Positions 34,391-42,923 of a stretch of DNA of 64,000 nt are shown here, in pieces. Position numbers and translations under genes: made by a program. The stretch is from VYFG01 sp965248685 (GTDB lineage: Bacteria > Pseudomonadota > Gammaproteobacteria > Arenicellales > Poriferihabitantaceae): positions 1,116,001 to 1,180,000 of the forward strand of contig CBDFKC010000003.1 of assembly GCA_965248685.1 (NCBI GenBank). The letters are read 5' to 3'. The notes beneath the pieces were generated by a model. That model had not been told where the DNA came from, ran no database searches, and worked only from the letters and a program-made list of their open reading frames with translations. Numbering within the stretch: the stretch's first letter is position 1; every line of letters begins with the position of its first letter.

Positions 34391-35374
34391 TCAGCTGGCA
34401 ATACCTATCTGCTTATTGGCGCGCCGTTCTTCCCGCGGCGGAATGCCAAAAACTTCACGGTAGCATTTACTGAAATGCGGGGTTGAAACAAATCCGCTGG
34501 CATAGGCGATGTCAACTATTGGCATGCTGGTCTGCAACAGCAACTGGCGCGCGTGATTTAGTCGTAGCCGCATATAGTAGCGGGTGGGAACACAGTGGAG
34601 GTATTTTTGAAACAACCGTTCAAGTTGGCGGCGGGACAGCCCAATGTGGGAGGCGATTTCGTCGAGGCTTATCAGTTCCTCAATATTGGCTTCCATAAAC
34701 GCCACTGCTTCAGCCAGCTTAGGCTGGCTTGCACCCAATTGAAGCCGGAGGGGTAATCGCTGACGATCGTTTCTTCCCCGGATGCGTTCTACCAGAAACT
34801 CTTCGGCAACCTGGGTTGCCAGATCCCAGCCATGCTTCTGGGCAATCAGGTAGACCATCATATCCATCGCTGCGCTACCACCCGCGCAGGTATAGCGATC
34901 GTTATCAATTTCAAACAGATCCGGACTGATAACCAGTTCAGGAAAATTCTCGCGCAATCCAGTCATATTTTCCCAATGGATAGTGCAGCGGCGATTTTGC
35001 AGCAGGCCGGCATCGGCGAGTAGATAAGTACCAGTACAAAGCGCACCCATGGCAACTTTCCTGCTTGACTGATCCCTTAGCCATATACTCCGGGATTTGT
35101 TGACCTTGGTTTCGATGTTGATTCCGCCGCAGATAAAAACTGCATCCAGTGGCCCTGCCTGCTTAAGCGAGGTTGTGGACAATTCGAGATCGTTGCTGGC
35201 AGTGACAGGGGCACCATCATCACTCATAACGACCCATTCGTATAGACGTTTGCCGGATAGCCGATTGGCCATTCGAATTTGGTCGACTGCCGCAGTAAAC
35301 GCCATCATCGAGTATTCCGGCACAAGCAAAAAGCCGTATCGTGTCAGTTCCGTTTGTTTGGATTTATCTGGCAT
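34391..35374 (-). CDS. GlxA-family transcriptional regulator (GbdR-like)
   Basis: 327 residues: an N-terminal DJ-1/PfpI-like ligand domain (about 10-180; FLLVPEYSMMAFTAAVDQIR, MGALCTGTYLLADAGLL) and a C-terminal AraC DNA-binding domain (about 210-315; GLSRRQLERLFQKYL, IAYASGFVSTPHFSKCYREV). The layout and the strongly basic end match GbdR and relatives that sense betaines or other quaternary amines. It is divergent from MttB 2, with about 165 bp between the starts, making control of that gene likely. Confidence 0.87.
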   Translation of the reverse strand: MPDKSKQTELTRYGFLLVPEYSMMAFTAAVDQIRMANRLSGKRLYEWVVMSDDGAPVTASNDLELSTTSLKQAGPLDAVFICGGINIETKVNKSRSIWLRDQSSRKVAMGALCTGTYLLADAGLLQNRRCTIHWENMTGLRENFPELVISPDLFEIDNDRYTCAGGSAAMDMMVYLIAQKHGWDLATQVAEEFLVERIRGRNDRQRLPLRLQLGASQPKLAEAVAFMEANIEELISLDEIASHIGLSRRQLERLFQKYLHCVPTRYYMRLRLNHARQLLLQTSMPIVDIAYASGFVSTPHFSKCYREVFGIPPREERRANKQIGIAS

Positions 35375-35540
35375 AGGGTGCAGCGCGCTTTAGTGGAAGC
35401 TAGTCATGGATATAGGCTAATTATCCAATAGCGACATGGGTGACGCAATCGGTTATGACCGGGTCGTGATACGGGTTGGTGCCCATACTAAAGGCCACGC
35501 ATACTCGTAAAATTACGATGTTCAATTGTCACAAATAATC
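35375..35540. promoter_or_regulatory. Divergent promoter region of the GlxA-type regulator and MttB 2
   Basis: The 166 bp shared by two opposite genes must hold both promoters and probably the regulator's operator. I could not pick out a reliable -35/-10 pair or a repeated operator half-site by eye. Confidence 0.45.
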
Positions 35541-37076
35541 ATGGCAGAAAATACCAGAAAAAGATCAGGTCGGCGGGCCCGTGGAGCTGCTCCTGGCCAA
35601 GGGTCAGTCCCCGTAGTTACGCCCTATATTACCCGGAATATCCCGGTTTACGAGATAATTAGTGAACAAGGCTTGGAAACCGTAGAGAAAAATGCCGATT
35701 CCATTCTTCAGGAGGTTGGAATCGACTTCCGATATCCCCCTGCGCTGAAATTATTCAAAGAGGCCGGTGCTGACGTCCAGGGAGAGCGAGTGCGTTTTCC
35801 AGAGGGCATGTGTCGCAAGATTATCCAGGCCTCAGCACCGTCAATTTTTGAGCAAAAAGCCCGCAATCCAGAGCGTAATGTGATGCTGGGAGGCAATAAT
35901 ACGGTATTTGCTCCAGTATACGGCCCCCCTTTCGTGCGCGACCTCGACAAAGGGCGACGCTACGCCATGATCGAAGACTTCCGCAATTTCGTCAAATTGA
36001 CCTATATGTTGCCGTCGCTGCATCATTCAGGTGGAACCGTACTGGAACCCACGGATTTGCCGGTTAACAAGCGTCACTTCGATATGGTTTATTCTCATAT
36101 GAAGTATAGCGACAAGCCTTTTATGGGGTCGGTAACCCACCCAGATCGGGCCCAGGATACTGTGGATATGTGCAAAATATTGTTTGGTGAGCAATATATC
36201 CAGGACAACACCGTGGTAATTAATCTGATCAATGCCAATTCACCCATGACTTTCGATGAAACCATGCTGGGAGCATCAGAAGTCTATGCGCGCAATAACC
36301 AGGCCAGTATCGTTTCGCCATTTATTCTGGCCGGCGCGATGTCGCCGGTTACCGCGGCCGGCACGCTGACCCAGATTTTGGCAGAAGCCATGGCGGGAAT
36401 GGCGTTTACCCAATTGGTTAAACCTGGTTCCCCGGTAATTTTTGGCACTTTTGCGAGCTCAATCTCCATGCAGTCCGGCGCCCCCACCTTCGGCACGCCG
36501 GAGCCGGCAATAGTACTTTATGGTGCGGCCGCACTGGCACGTCGTCTCGGCGTTCCGTTTCGCAGCGGGGGCTCTCTGTGTGGCTCCAAAGTACCGGACG
36601 CCCAGGCGGCTTATGAAAGCGCTCAGACTCTGTTGCCGACGGTAAACGCTGGAGTCAATTTTGTTTTGCACGCCGCGGGTTGGTTGGAAGGCGGGCTTGC
36701 TTCAAGTTATGAAAAACTGATCATGGACGCAGATCAACTTGGCATGATGCAGGTAATGTGTGAAGGGCTCGACCTGACGGAAAACGGCCAGGCCATGAGT
36801 GCGGTCAGAGAAGTTGGACCGGGCCAACACTTTCTCGGGTGCGCGCATACCCAGGAAAACTTTATGACTGCGTTCTATCGTTCCAATATCGCCGATAACA
36901 ACAGCTTTGAGCAATGGGAATCAGATGGGTCGATGGACGCAGTGATGCGAGCCAACAAAATCTGGAAGCAGATGCTCAATGATTATCAGGGACCAGCCCT
37001 TGATCCGGCGATAGACGAAGCATTGCTCGAATTTATCAGCAAGCGCAAAGGCGAGTTTGCTGATATGAATTACTAG
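35541..37076 (+). CDS. MttB-family methyltransferase 2
   Basis: 511 residues from the ATG at 35541 (a TTG lies 15 nt earlier). TIM-barrel MttB superfamily: VYGPPFVRDLDKGRRYAMIE, GAMSPVTAAGTLTQILAEAM, RSGGSLCGSKVPDAQAAYES and GAGVNF-like NAGVNFVLHAAGWLEGGL. There is no TAG in frame, so it is a non-pyrrolysine member, expected to demethylate a quaternary amine such as glycine betaine. The N-terminus is basic (NTRKRSGRRARGAAPGQ). It resembles typical MttB proteins more closely than the copy at 1535. Probably regulated by the divergent GlxA-type gene; its corrinoid partner would be the protein at 26876. Confidence 0.9.
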   Translation: MAENTRKRSGRRARGAAPGQGSVPVVTPYITRNIPVYEIISEQGLETVEKNADSILQEVGIDFRYPPALKLFKEAGADVQGERVRFPEGMCRKIIQASAPSIFEQKARNPERNVMLGGNNTVFAPVYGPPFVRDLDKGRRYAMIEDFRNFVKLTYMLPSLHHSGGTVLEPTDLPVNKRHFDMVYSHMKYSDKPFMGSVTHPDRAQDTVDMCKILFGEQYIQDNTVVINLINANSPMTFDETMLGASEVYARNNQASIVSPFILAGAMSPVTAAGTLTQILAEAMAGMAFTQLVKPGSPVIFGTFASSISMQSGAPTFGTPEPAIVLYGAAALARRLGVPFRSGGSLCGSKVPDAQAAYESAQTLLPTVNAGVNFVLHAAGWLEGGLASSYEKLIMDADQLGMMQVMCEGLDLTENGQAMSAVREVGPGQHFLGCAHTQENFMTAFYRSNIADNNSFEQWESDGSMDAVMRANKIWKQMLNDYQGPALDPAIDEALLEFISKRKGEFADMNY

Positions 37077-37086
37077 TGTAACTATT

Positions 37087-37788
37087 CTATTCAAATGCGC
37101 CATTGTTAAGAAAAAAAATGACCTTGGCGATGACCAGGTCATTTTGCATCACGAAGGTGTGACCGCTGGAAACAATCAAGAAATCAGACATTTCTTCAAG
37201 CCTGGCGCTGTCCACCGATACCTTGCCATCGTCGGGGCCTGGAATCAGCCAGGAAAACCAGGGATCGTAGGAGCGGTTACCGGTAATAACACCAATCTGA
37301 CCCTGAATCGGCACAAGAGTATTAGGCACACTGGCAGAATCGGTGCCGAGTTGCAATGCGGCGGGTCCAAGAATGCTGCGAAATAATTTAACTTCCCTTA
37401 AAACATCTGGAATTTCACTGCCGTGATTGGGCGGGCTAATCATAACGATCCGGCCGCGGTAGGGTTTATCCTGGAGATACTGTCGCACCAGAATTCCGCC
37501 AAGGGAATGGGTTACGAAGTGGGGGTCAGACTGGTCGCCACAAAAATCTACCCCGGGCTGAATCGCTTGCGCAGCCAGGGATTCAATATTGGATTCTGTT
37601 GACGGGTAGCCCTGATTCCAAACCCTGTAGCCCCCTTGCACCAGGTTTTCTTCCAGGTCCGACATTGAGCTGGCGGTTCTTCCCAGGCCATGTAGCAGGA
37701 TCACGCAGTCCGCTGCCTGGAGCGACGGGATGAACAGGATGGATAGCAGGACAATAAACCTCGCTGGCCTAATCCGATAGATGGACAT
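37087..37788 (-). CDS. Secreted alpha/beta hydrolase (lipase/esterase-like)
   Basis: About 233 residues from the ATG at 37788, which gives a clean signal peptide (RFIVLLSILFIPSLQAADC). The fold is shown by VILLHGLGRTASSMSDLEEN (oxyanion region) and the nucleophile elbow HFVTHSLGGILVRQYL, where THSLGG replaces the usual GHSxG. PPNHGSE follows, the acid is likely in PGPDDGKVSV, and the catalytic His in SSGHTFVMQ. The cysteine at the cleavage site is not in a lipobox. Periplasmic esterase is the best guess. The frame is open to 37824. Confidence 0.78.
   Translation of the reverse strand: MSIYRIRPARFIVLLSILFIPSLQAADCVILLHGLGRTASSMSDLEENLVQGGYRVWNQGYPSTESNIESLAAQAIQPGVDFCGDQSDPHFVTHSLGGILVRQYLQDKPYRGRIVMISPPNHGSEIPDVLREVKLFRSILGPAALQLGTDSASVPNTLVPIQGQIGVITGNRSYDPWFSWLIPGPDDGKVSVDSARLEEMSDFLIVSSGHTFVMQNDLVIAKVIFFLNNGAFE
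37115..37145. terminator. Possible bidirectional terminator
   Basis: Ten-bp inverted repeat AAAATGACCT / AGGTCATTTT with an 11-nt loop, preceded by an A-run and ending in four T. It lies 39 bp after the MttB 2 stop and overlaps the 3' end of the opposite hydrolase gene, so it could stop transcription from both sides. Confidence 0.45.
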
Positions 37789-37825
37789 ATCGCTTAAAAT
37801 CATGGTTAATCTGAGACCCTTCAAT

Positions 37826-38106
37826 GGTGCAGTGTATTAGACATATTGTATGTATCAGCGGGACGAGATGCGGTCAGATACGCGACGCGTTTCGCCATGA
37901 ATGGTCGTTCCCTTCATAAGAAATGCAACAAAGTGCGCGGCACCCGGTAGATGCCCGCATATCGTCTCGCCCAAAGGGAACCCCCCAAATGCCCCAATCC
38001 AGCGTTCCAGCCTTTGCCAAGGGAACGACCATTGGCCACAGGCTGCGCCTTGTCTTGGAACATTTGGGGGGTTCTGATATATATAATATGTCTAATACAC
38101 TACACC
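37826..38106. mobile_element. MITE-like element with 33-bp terminal inverted repeats
   Basis: The ends (37826-37858 and 38074-38106) are inverted repeats with 30 of 33 positions matching; the conserved core is AGTGTATTAGACATATT. Inside are two further perfect inverted repeats in interleaved order: AATGGTCGTTCCCTT (37900-37914) with 38019-38033, and GAACCCCCCAAATG (37978-37991) with 38061-38074. There is no credible gene inside, and no target-site duplication is certain. It fills the space between the hydrolase and lpxK starts and so may carry or alter the lpxK promoter. Confidence 0.75.
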
Positions 38107-38136
38107 CCAATACCAAGCGCATTTGATCCAAAGTTA

Positions 38137-39156
38137 ATGATTACGCAATTGCAGCGAGGTTGGCAAACACCAGGCTGGCTTAACCGAATCTTGTTACCAG
38201 TGGCCTGGATCTATGCAGGGATGATGTGGTGTCGACGCCGCTGCTATATAGTTGGCTTACTGAAGCAACATCGGTTGTCGGTGCCGGTGGTGGTAGTCGG
38301 CAACATCAGCGTCGGTGGTACCGGAAAAACCCCGCTGGTTGTCGCGCTGGTAGAGTATTTAAAAAGTGCTGGTAATAGTCCCGGGGTGATCGCCAGGGGA
38401 TACCGCGGCAATTCGGCATTCTGGCCCCGGGCCATTGTCGAGGCTGACACCGCCATGGAAGTGGGAGACGAGCCACTGATGATCTATCGGCGCTGTGGCG
38501 TACCGGTGGTGGTTGGCCCAGACCGTATTCGCAGCGCCCATATGCTTGTCGAAAAATTTAAATGCGACATCATTGTTAGTGACGATGGATTTCAGCATTT
38601 GGCCCTGGCCAGAGATATTGACATCGTAGTCGTTGATGGCGAGCGCAGGTTTGGCAATGGTTGGTGTCTGCCGTCCGGACCGTTACGAGAGCCTCCAAGT
38701 ACCGTGGACCAGGCGGATATTGTGGTTGTAAATTCTTCCAAAGAGCCGCTGAAAGGATCGGAGTTCAGTATGCAGATCGAGGCACAGCCACTGATCCGAC
38801 TCGAAGGTGGAGAAATTCGACATGATTTATCCTGGTTTGGCGGTAAAACAGTCCATGCAATCGCTGGACTCGGCAACCCGGAGCGGTTTTTTAACAGCCT
38901 GGAGAAGGCTGGTCTTAATTTTATTCCCCATCGTTTCCCCGACCACCATGGTTTTACCACCGATGATTTCGCATTTATTAACGAACAGGATATTGTCATC
39001 ATGACCGAGAAAGACGCGATAAAATGCACCTCCCTGGTTCCCCATTGTGATGCCTGGATTTTGCCAGTACGGGGTCGTATGAATCCCGAATTTTTTGGTA
39101 TTTTCCAATCCAAGCTGGATCGATCATTTCGTCACAATAACAGCAAATTAACCTGA
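38137..39156 (+). CDS. lpxK: Tetraacyldisaccharide 4'-kinase
   Basis: 339 residues. Phosphorylates the 4' position of the lipid A disaccharide at the inner membrane. Walker A is GNISVGGTGKTPLVVALVEY, followed by GVIARGYRGNS, VGDEPLMIYRR and IVSDDGFQHLALARDIDIVV, all diagnostic of LpxK. The frame stays open upstream through the MITE-like element, but the family starts near the ATG at 38137 (MITQLQRGW). Four bp separate it from kdsB. Confidence 0.95.
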   Translation: MITQLQRGWQTPGWLNRILLPVAWIYAGMMWCRRRCYIVGLLKQHRLSVPVVVVGNISVGGTGKTPLVVALVEYLKSAGNSPGVIARGYRGNSAFWPRAIVEADTAMEVGDEPLMIYRRCGVPVVVGPDRIRSAHMLVEKFKCDIIVSDDGFQHLALARDIDIVVVDGERRFGNGWCLPSGPLREPPSTVDQADIVVVNSSKEPLKGSEFSMQIEAQPLIRLEGGEIRHDLSWFGGKTVHAIAGLGNPERFFNSLEKAGLNFIPHRFPDHHGFTTDDFAFINEQDIVIMTEKDAIKCTSLVPHCDAWILPVRGRMNPEFFGIFQSKLDRSFRHNNSKLT

Positions 39157-39159
39157 TTC

Positions 39160-39915
39160 ATGAATGATTTCCATGCGGTGATACCGGCCCGTTACGGGTC
39201 CAACAGATTGCCGGGAAAACCCTTGATCGATATTGGTGGCAAACCGATGGTTCAATGGGTTGTCGAGGCCGCTACCGCAAGCGGTGCCCGCTCTGTGACA
39301 GTCGCAACAGATGATCATCGAATTGAATCAGCGGTCATCGGATTTGGCGGCAGCGCCATTATGACCTCGAAGGAACATCATTCCGGTAGCGACCGGATTG
39401 CTGAAGCATGTGCCAGGTTAAACTTTTCGGATGAGACCATCGTGGTTAATATTCAGGGGGATGAGCCACTGATGCCACCAGCGCTGATCTCTCAGGTAGC
39501 CTCGCTTTTAGCCGATCATTCTGACGCTGGAATGGCGACCCTGTGCAGTGTCATTAATCATCAGGATCAACTTACCAACCCGGCGGTCGTTAAGGTTGTC
39601 ATGGGTGCTAATCAAGTTGCCCTGTACTTTAGTCGGGCGCCGATTCCCTGGGTGAGAAAAACCGATAGATCTGACATCGCAGATAACGCTTTTACCACTG
39701 CCCGACGCCACCTTGGGATTTATGCTTACACCAGCGGTTATATTCAGCGATTCGCTAGCAGGCAGCCCTGTTTATTGGAACAACTTGAGCAGTTAGAGCA
39801 ACTACGCACATTATGGTATGGGGAAAAAATTGTCTGCGCAGAGGCGCAGGAGATTCCTCCAGCAGGGGTAGATAATGCGGAAGATCTTGAGCGGATTAGA
39901 CGGTTGTTCAAATAA
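39160..39915 (+). CDS. kdsB: CMP-3-deoxy-D-manno-octulosonate cytidylyltransferase
   Basis: 251 residues. Activates KDO with CTP for LPS core synthesis. Family motifs: VIPARYGSNRLPGKPLIDIG, VVNIQGDEPLMPPALI, ALYFSRAPIPWVR and RHLGIYAYTSGYIQRFA. QLEQLEQLRTLWYGEKI is the usual C-terminal stretch. Cytoplasmic; operon with lpxK. Confidence 0.95.
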   Translation: MNDFHAVIPARYGSNRLPGKPLIDIGGKPMVQWVVEAATASGARSVTVATDDHRIESAVIGFGGSAIMTSKEHHSGSDRIAEACARLNFSDETIVVNIQGDEPLMPPALISQVASLLADHSDAGMATLCSVINHQDQLTNPAVVKVVMGANQVALYFSRAPIPWVRKTDRSDIADNAFTTARRHLGIYAYTSGYIQRFASRQPCLLEQLEQLEQLRTLWYGEKIVCAEAQEIPPAGVDNAEDLERIRRLFK

Positions 39916-40054
39916 CCGATTAAACAGCTTTTATTGCAGTTCGCCACCTGGCAGTAAAGGCCGGTCTGCGGACTAGATCAGTACACTACACTTGACTGGC
40001 TGGACGTTTTCACCGGGTGAGAATACAATTCAGACATAACTCTATGATTTAACA

Positions 40055-40570
40055 ATGGCAATTCTTGACATACTGGTTTATCCCGATAAGCGTCTGCGAC
40101 AACAGGCGAAGGCGGTGACAAAATTTGATCAGGAGCTCGAAACCCTGGTGGCGGATATGGCCGAAACCATGTATGCGGCACCTGGTATCGGCCTCGCAGC
40201 AATTCAGGTGGACGTATTGTTGCGGGCGGTGGTAATGGATTTGTCTGAGGAGAAAAACGATCTCAAGGTCTATATAAACCCCGAGATTGTTGAGATAGAC
40301 GGAACTACTGAGTATGAAGAAGGGTGCCTGTCTGTGCCTGGTGTATTTGCCATGGTGGAACGGGTTGATCAGGTTCGTATTCACGCTCAGGACACCAAAG
40401 GGAAAAAATTCGAGATAGAAGCTGATGGATTGTTGTCAGTTTGCATTCAACACGAGGTTGACCACCTGAATGGCAAGGTTTTTGTCGACTACTTGTCACG
40501 CATGAAACGGGATCGGGTGCGGAGGAAAATGCTCAAGGAAATTAAGCAGGCCGAGTCCGAGGCCGCCTGA
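40055..40570 (+). CDS. def: Peptide deformylase
   Basis: 171 residues. Removes the formyl group from new proteins. The three motifs are APGIGLAAIQV, EEGCLSVPG (metal cysteine) and CIQHEVDHLNGKVF (two metal histidines and catalytic Glu). First gene of def-fmt-rsmB-trkA-trkH, the order of E. coli with trkH added; dprA/smf, found upstream of def in E. coli, is missing here. Confidence 0.96.
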   Translation: MAILDILVYPDKRLRQQAKAVTKFDQELETLVADMAETMYAAPGIGLAAIQVDVLLRAVVMDLSEEKNDLKVYINPEIVEIDGTTEYEEGCLSVPGVFAMVERVDQVRIHAQDTKGKKFEIEADGLLSVCIQHEVDHLNGKVFVDYLSRMKRDRVRRKMLKEIKQAESEAA

Positions 40571-40618
40571 TTCGGTTGCTAAACAGAGCCTTCTAATCCA
40601 ACCGGATTTACCCTGTCA

Positions 40619-41581
40619 ATGAATGTTGTTTTTGCTGGCACCCCAGCGTTTTCTCTGGCGAGCCTCACGGCTTTAATCGATCATCCAGGCACTGATATAG
40701 TTGGGATATATACCCAGCCGGACCGTCCATCGGGGCGTGGTAAAAAGCTGACGGCTTCTCCAGTCAAACAACTGGCTTTACGGCACGACCTTAAAGTTTA
40801 CCAGCCCAATTCGTTGAGGTCTGGCAGCGAAATCGATACCCTGGCGGAACTCAAGCCCGATCTTATGGTGGTGGTCGCTTATGGTTTGATTTTGCCGCCA
40901 AATGTTCTAACAACTCCTGGATTGGGCTGCGTCAATATTCATGCTTCTTTGCTACCGAGGTGGCGCGGTGCCGCGCCGATTCAACGGGCCATTGAGGCGG
41001 GTGACAAGGAGACCGGAATTAGCCTGATGCAAATGGAGGCGGGTCTCGACACCGGTCCGGTTTTATCGACATTGAATATTCCTATTGGCGACCAGGATAC
41101 AGGAGAATCTCTGCATGATACTTTGTCTGTTGCCGGGGGAGCTTTGTTGGCAGATTGTCTAGACGATCTTCGTCACCAGAAGTTGCTGCCAGTACCCCAG
41201 GATCATCAACTTGCCACCTATGCCGACAAACTTAAATCTGCCGAGGCAACAATTGACTGGAATACATCGGCGCTAAAACTCGAACGCAAAATCCGGGCGT
41301 TTTACCCGTGGCCGGTAATGCACACGAGCCTTGACGGACAGGTAATTCGGATATTGCGGGCACATTGTGACCCTGGTGGAAATGACACCGTTTTAGCAAA
41401 CCCAGCTACGCACCAGACAGGCATTGGTGTGGTAACCGATGCTAACCGGTCAGGTATCAGGGTAATGACGGGAAAAGGCGAATTGCGTATTACCCGACTG
41501 CAAAAATCTGGTGGTAATCCAATGGATGCTCAGGCCTTTTTGAACGGCGTCAAGGTAACACCCGGAACGCGGTTTGGCTAA
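40619..41581 (+). CDS. fmt: Methionyl-tRNA formyltransferase
   Basis: 320 residues. Formylates initiator Met-tRNA with 10-formyl-THF. FAGTPAFSLASLTALI opens the protein, VVVAYGLILPPNVL and NIHASLLPRWRGAAPIQRAI contain the catalytic region, and ISLMQMEAGLDTGPVL follows. The C-terminal tRNA-binding domain is complete. Its last 8 bp overlap rsmB. Confidence 0.96.
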   Translation: MNVVFAGTPAFSLASLTALIDHPGTDIVGIYTQPDRPSGRGKKLTASPVKQLALRHDLKVYQPNSLRSGSEIDTLAELKPDLMVVVAYGLILPPNVLTTPGLGCVNIHASLLPRWRGAAPIQRAIEAGDKETGISLMQMEAGLDTGPVLSTLNIPIGDQDTGESLHDTLSVAGGALLADCLDDLRHQKLLPVPQDHQLATYADKLKSAEATIDWNTSALKLERKIRAFYPWPVMHTSLDGQVIRILRAHCDPGGNDTVLANPATHQTGIGVVTDANRSGIRVMTGKGELRITRLQKSGGNPMDAQAFLNGVKVTPGTRFG

Positions 41582-42881
41582 GCCCGGAGTTCAGTTAAAC
41601 GCCGCGCATATCCTGCGAGACGTTATCGACCAGGGTCGGGCGCTCGACAAGACCCTGGAATCTAACGCATCCCATGTTACTCCTGCCCAACGACCATTGC
41701 TCCAGGAGTTGGCTTATGGCGGATGCCGCTATTATTGCTATTTCGATGGTTTGTTATCGAACCTGCTGGCAAAGCCGATTCGTAACAAAGATCGGATGGT
41801 TCATTTTCTGCTGGTGGTTGGTATGTACCAGCTAGGTTTTATGCGAACCCCTGACCATGCGGCGGTTGATCAGACGGTAAAGGCACTTAATGCGAGCAAG
41901 CAATCCTGGGCCAGAGGGTTGGTGAATGGCGTATTGCGCGAATATCTTCGGACCAAAGAAGCGGGCAACATCAAGCTTCTGGAGGACAAAATGACAGCAT
42001 CCCAAAGGGCTGCATTCCCGGACTTTCTTTACCATGAGATAGCGGCCTGCTGGCCTCAATATAGTCAGGATATTTTCGCTGAAAGCAATACCAGGCCACC
42101 AATGACCTTGCGGGTAAATCGGCAGAAGACGACCAGGGAAGACTATCTACAATTGTTACGGTCGAAAAAAATGGAAGCCAGTCTGACAACGGATAGTGAT
42201 ACCGGGATGATTCTTGAACATCCCACCCAGGTAGGCAATTTGCCGATGTTTACAGAGGGCTGGGTATCGGTGCAGGATGAGGCGGCCCAGATATGCACTG
42301 ACTTGCTGTCGTTGCAGCCAGGGCATCGGGTGCTCGATGCCTGCGCGGCGCCGGGGGGCAAGACTTGTGCAATTCTCGAGTCCGATCCGGGTCTGGAAGT
42401 TACCGCGGTAGACCTGCCTGAAAGGATTGAAGGTATTCGTCAGAATCTACAGCGAACTGGTTTAGATGCCATAATTCAGGATACCGGTCTGGATCAGATC
42501 GATGCCTGGTGGGATGGCAAACCCTGGGATCGGATATTGCTCGACGTCCCTTGCTCAGGTACCGGTGTAATTCGTCGGCATCCCGACATACGCCATCGGC
42601 GGCAGCCAGGCGATCTGGAGCGATTTGCTAATCAGCAGTTGGATCTGCTTAACATTGCCTGGAGCAGATTGCGCCGAGGTGGCATGCTTTTATACGTGAC
42701 TTGTTCTATCATGACCGCTGAGAATGACGATGTCATGGAAAAGTTTGTTGGGCAGCACCAAGATGCCCTGGTCGAGCTAATAAATCGTGCTGGTGGTATC
42801 AAAACCCGATTCGGTCGCCAGCGGATACCCGGCACTCATCACGGCGATGGTTTTTACTATTGCCGTCTGACAAAATCTTGA
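41574..42881 (+). CDS. rsmB: 16S rRNA (cytosine-967-C5)-methyltransferase
   Basis: 435 residues: an N-terminal NusB-like domain (about 1-150) and a Rossmann methyltransferase domain. SAM site VLDACAAPGGKTCAILES; the two catalytic cysteines are in VPCSGTGVIRRHPDI and LLYVTCSIMTAEND. WVSVQDEAAQ is also typical. Starts inside the end of fmt, consistent with coupled translation. Confidence 0.95.
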   Translation: MAKPGVQLNAAHILRDVIDQGRALDKTLESNASHVTPAQRPLLQELAYGGCRYYCYFDGLLSNLLAKPIRNKDRMVHFLLVVGMYQLGFMRTPDHAAVDQTVKALNASKQSWARGLVNGVLREYLRTKEAGNIKLLEDKMTASQRAAFPDFLYHEIAACWPQYSQDIFAESNTRPPMTLRVNRQKTTREDYLQLLRSKKMEASLTTDSDTGMILEHPTQVGNLPMFTEGWVSVQDEAAQICTDLLSLQPGHRVLDACAAPGGKTCAILESDPGLEVTAVDLPERIEGIRQNLQRTGLDAIIQDTGLDQIDAWWDGKPWDRILLDVPCSGTGVIRRHPDIRHRRQPGDLERFANQQLDLLNIAWSRLRRGGMLLYVTCSIMTAENDDVMEKFVGQHQDALVELINRAGGIKTRFGRQRIPGTHHGDGFYYCRLTKS

Positions 42882-42923
42882 TCGTGCCCCGATTCAGCAA
42901 TTCTTTCCTGGCACTATAACAAT

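Noticed and set aside
35541..37076. Pyrrolysine-containing trimethylamine methyltransferase
   Set aside because: The full family length is covered without any in-frame TAG; the same holds for the copy at 1535.
37874..38131. Open frames on both strands inside the MITE-like element
   Set aside because: They mirror each other because of the inverted repeats and resemble no protein.
37951..38136. N-terminal extension of LpxK
   Set aside because: It is encoded by the MITE-like element and does not occur in the family; the ATG at 38137 matches the usual start.
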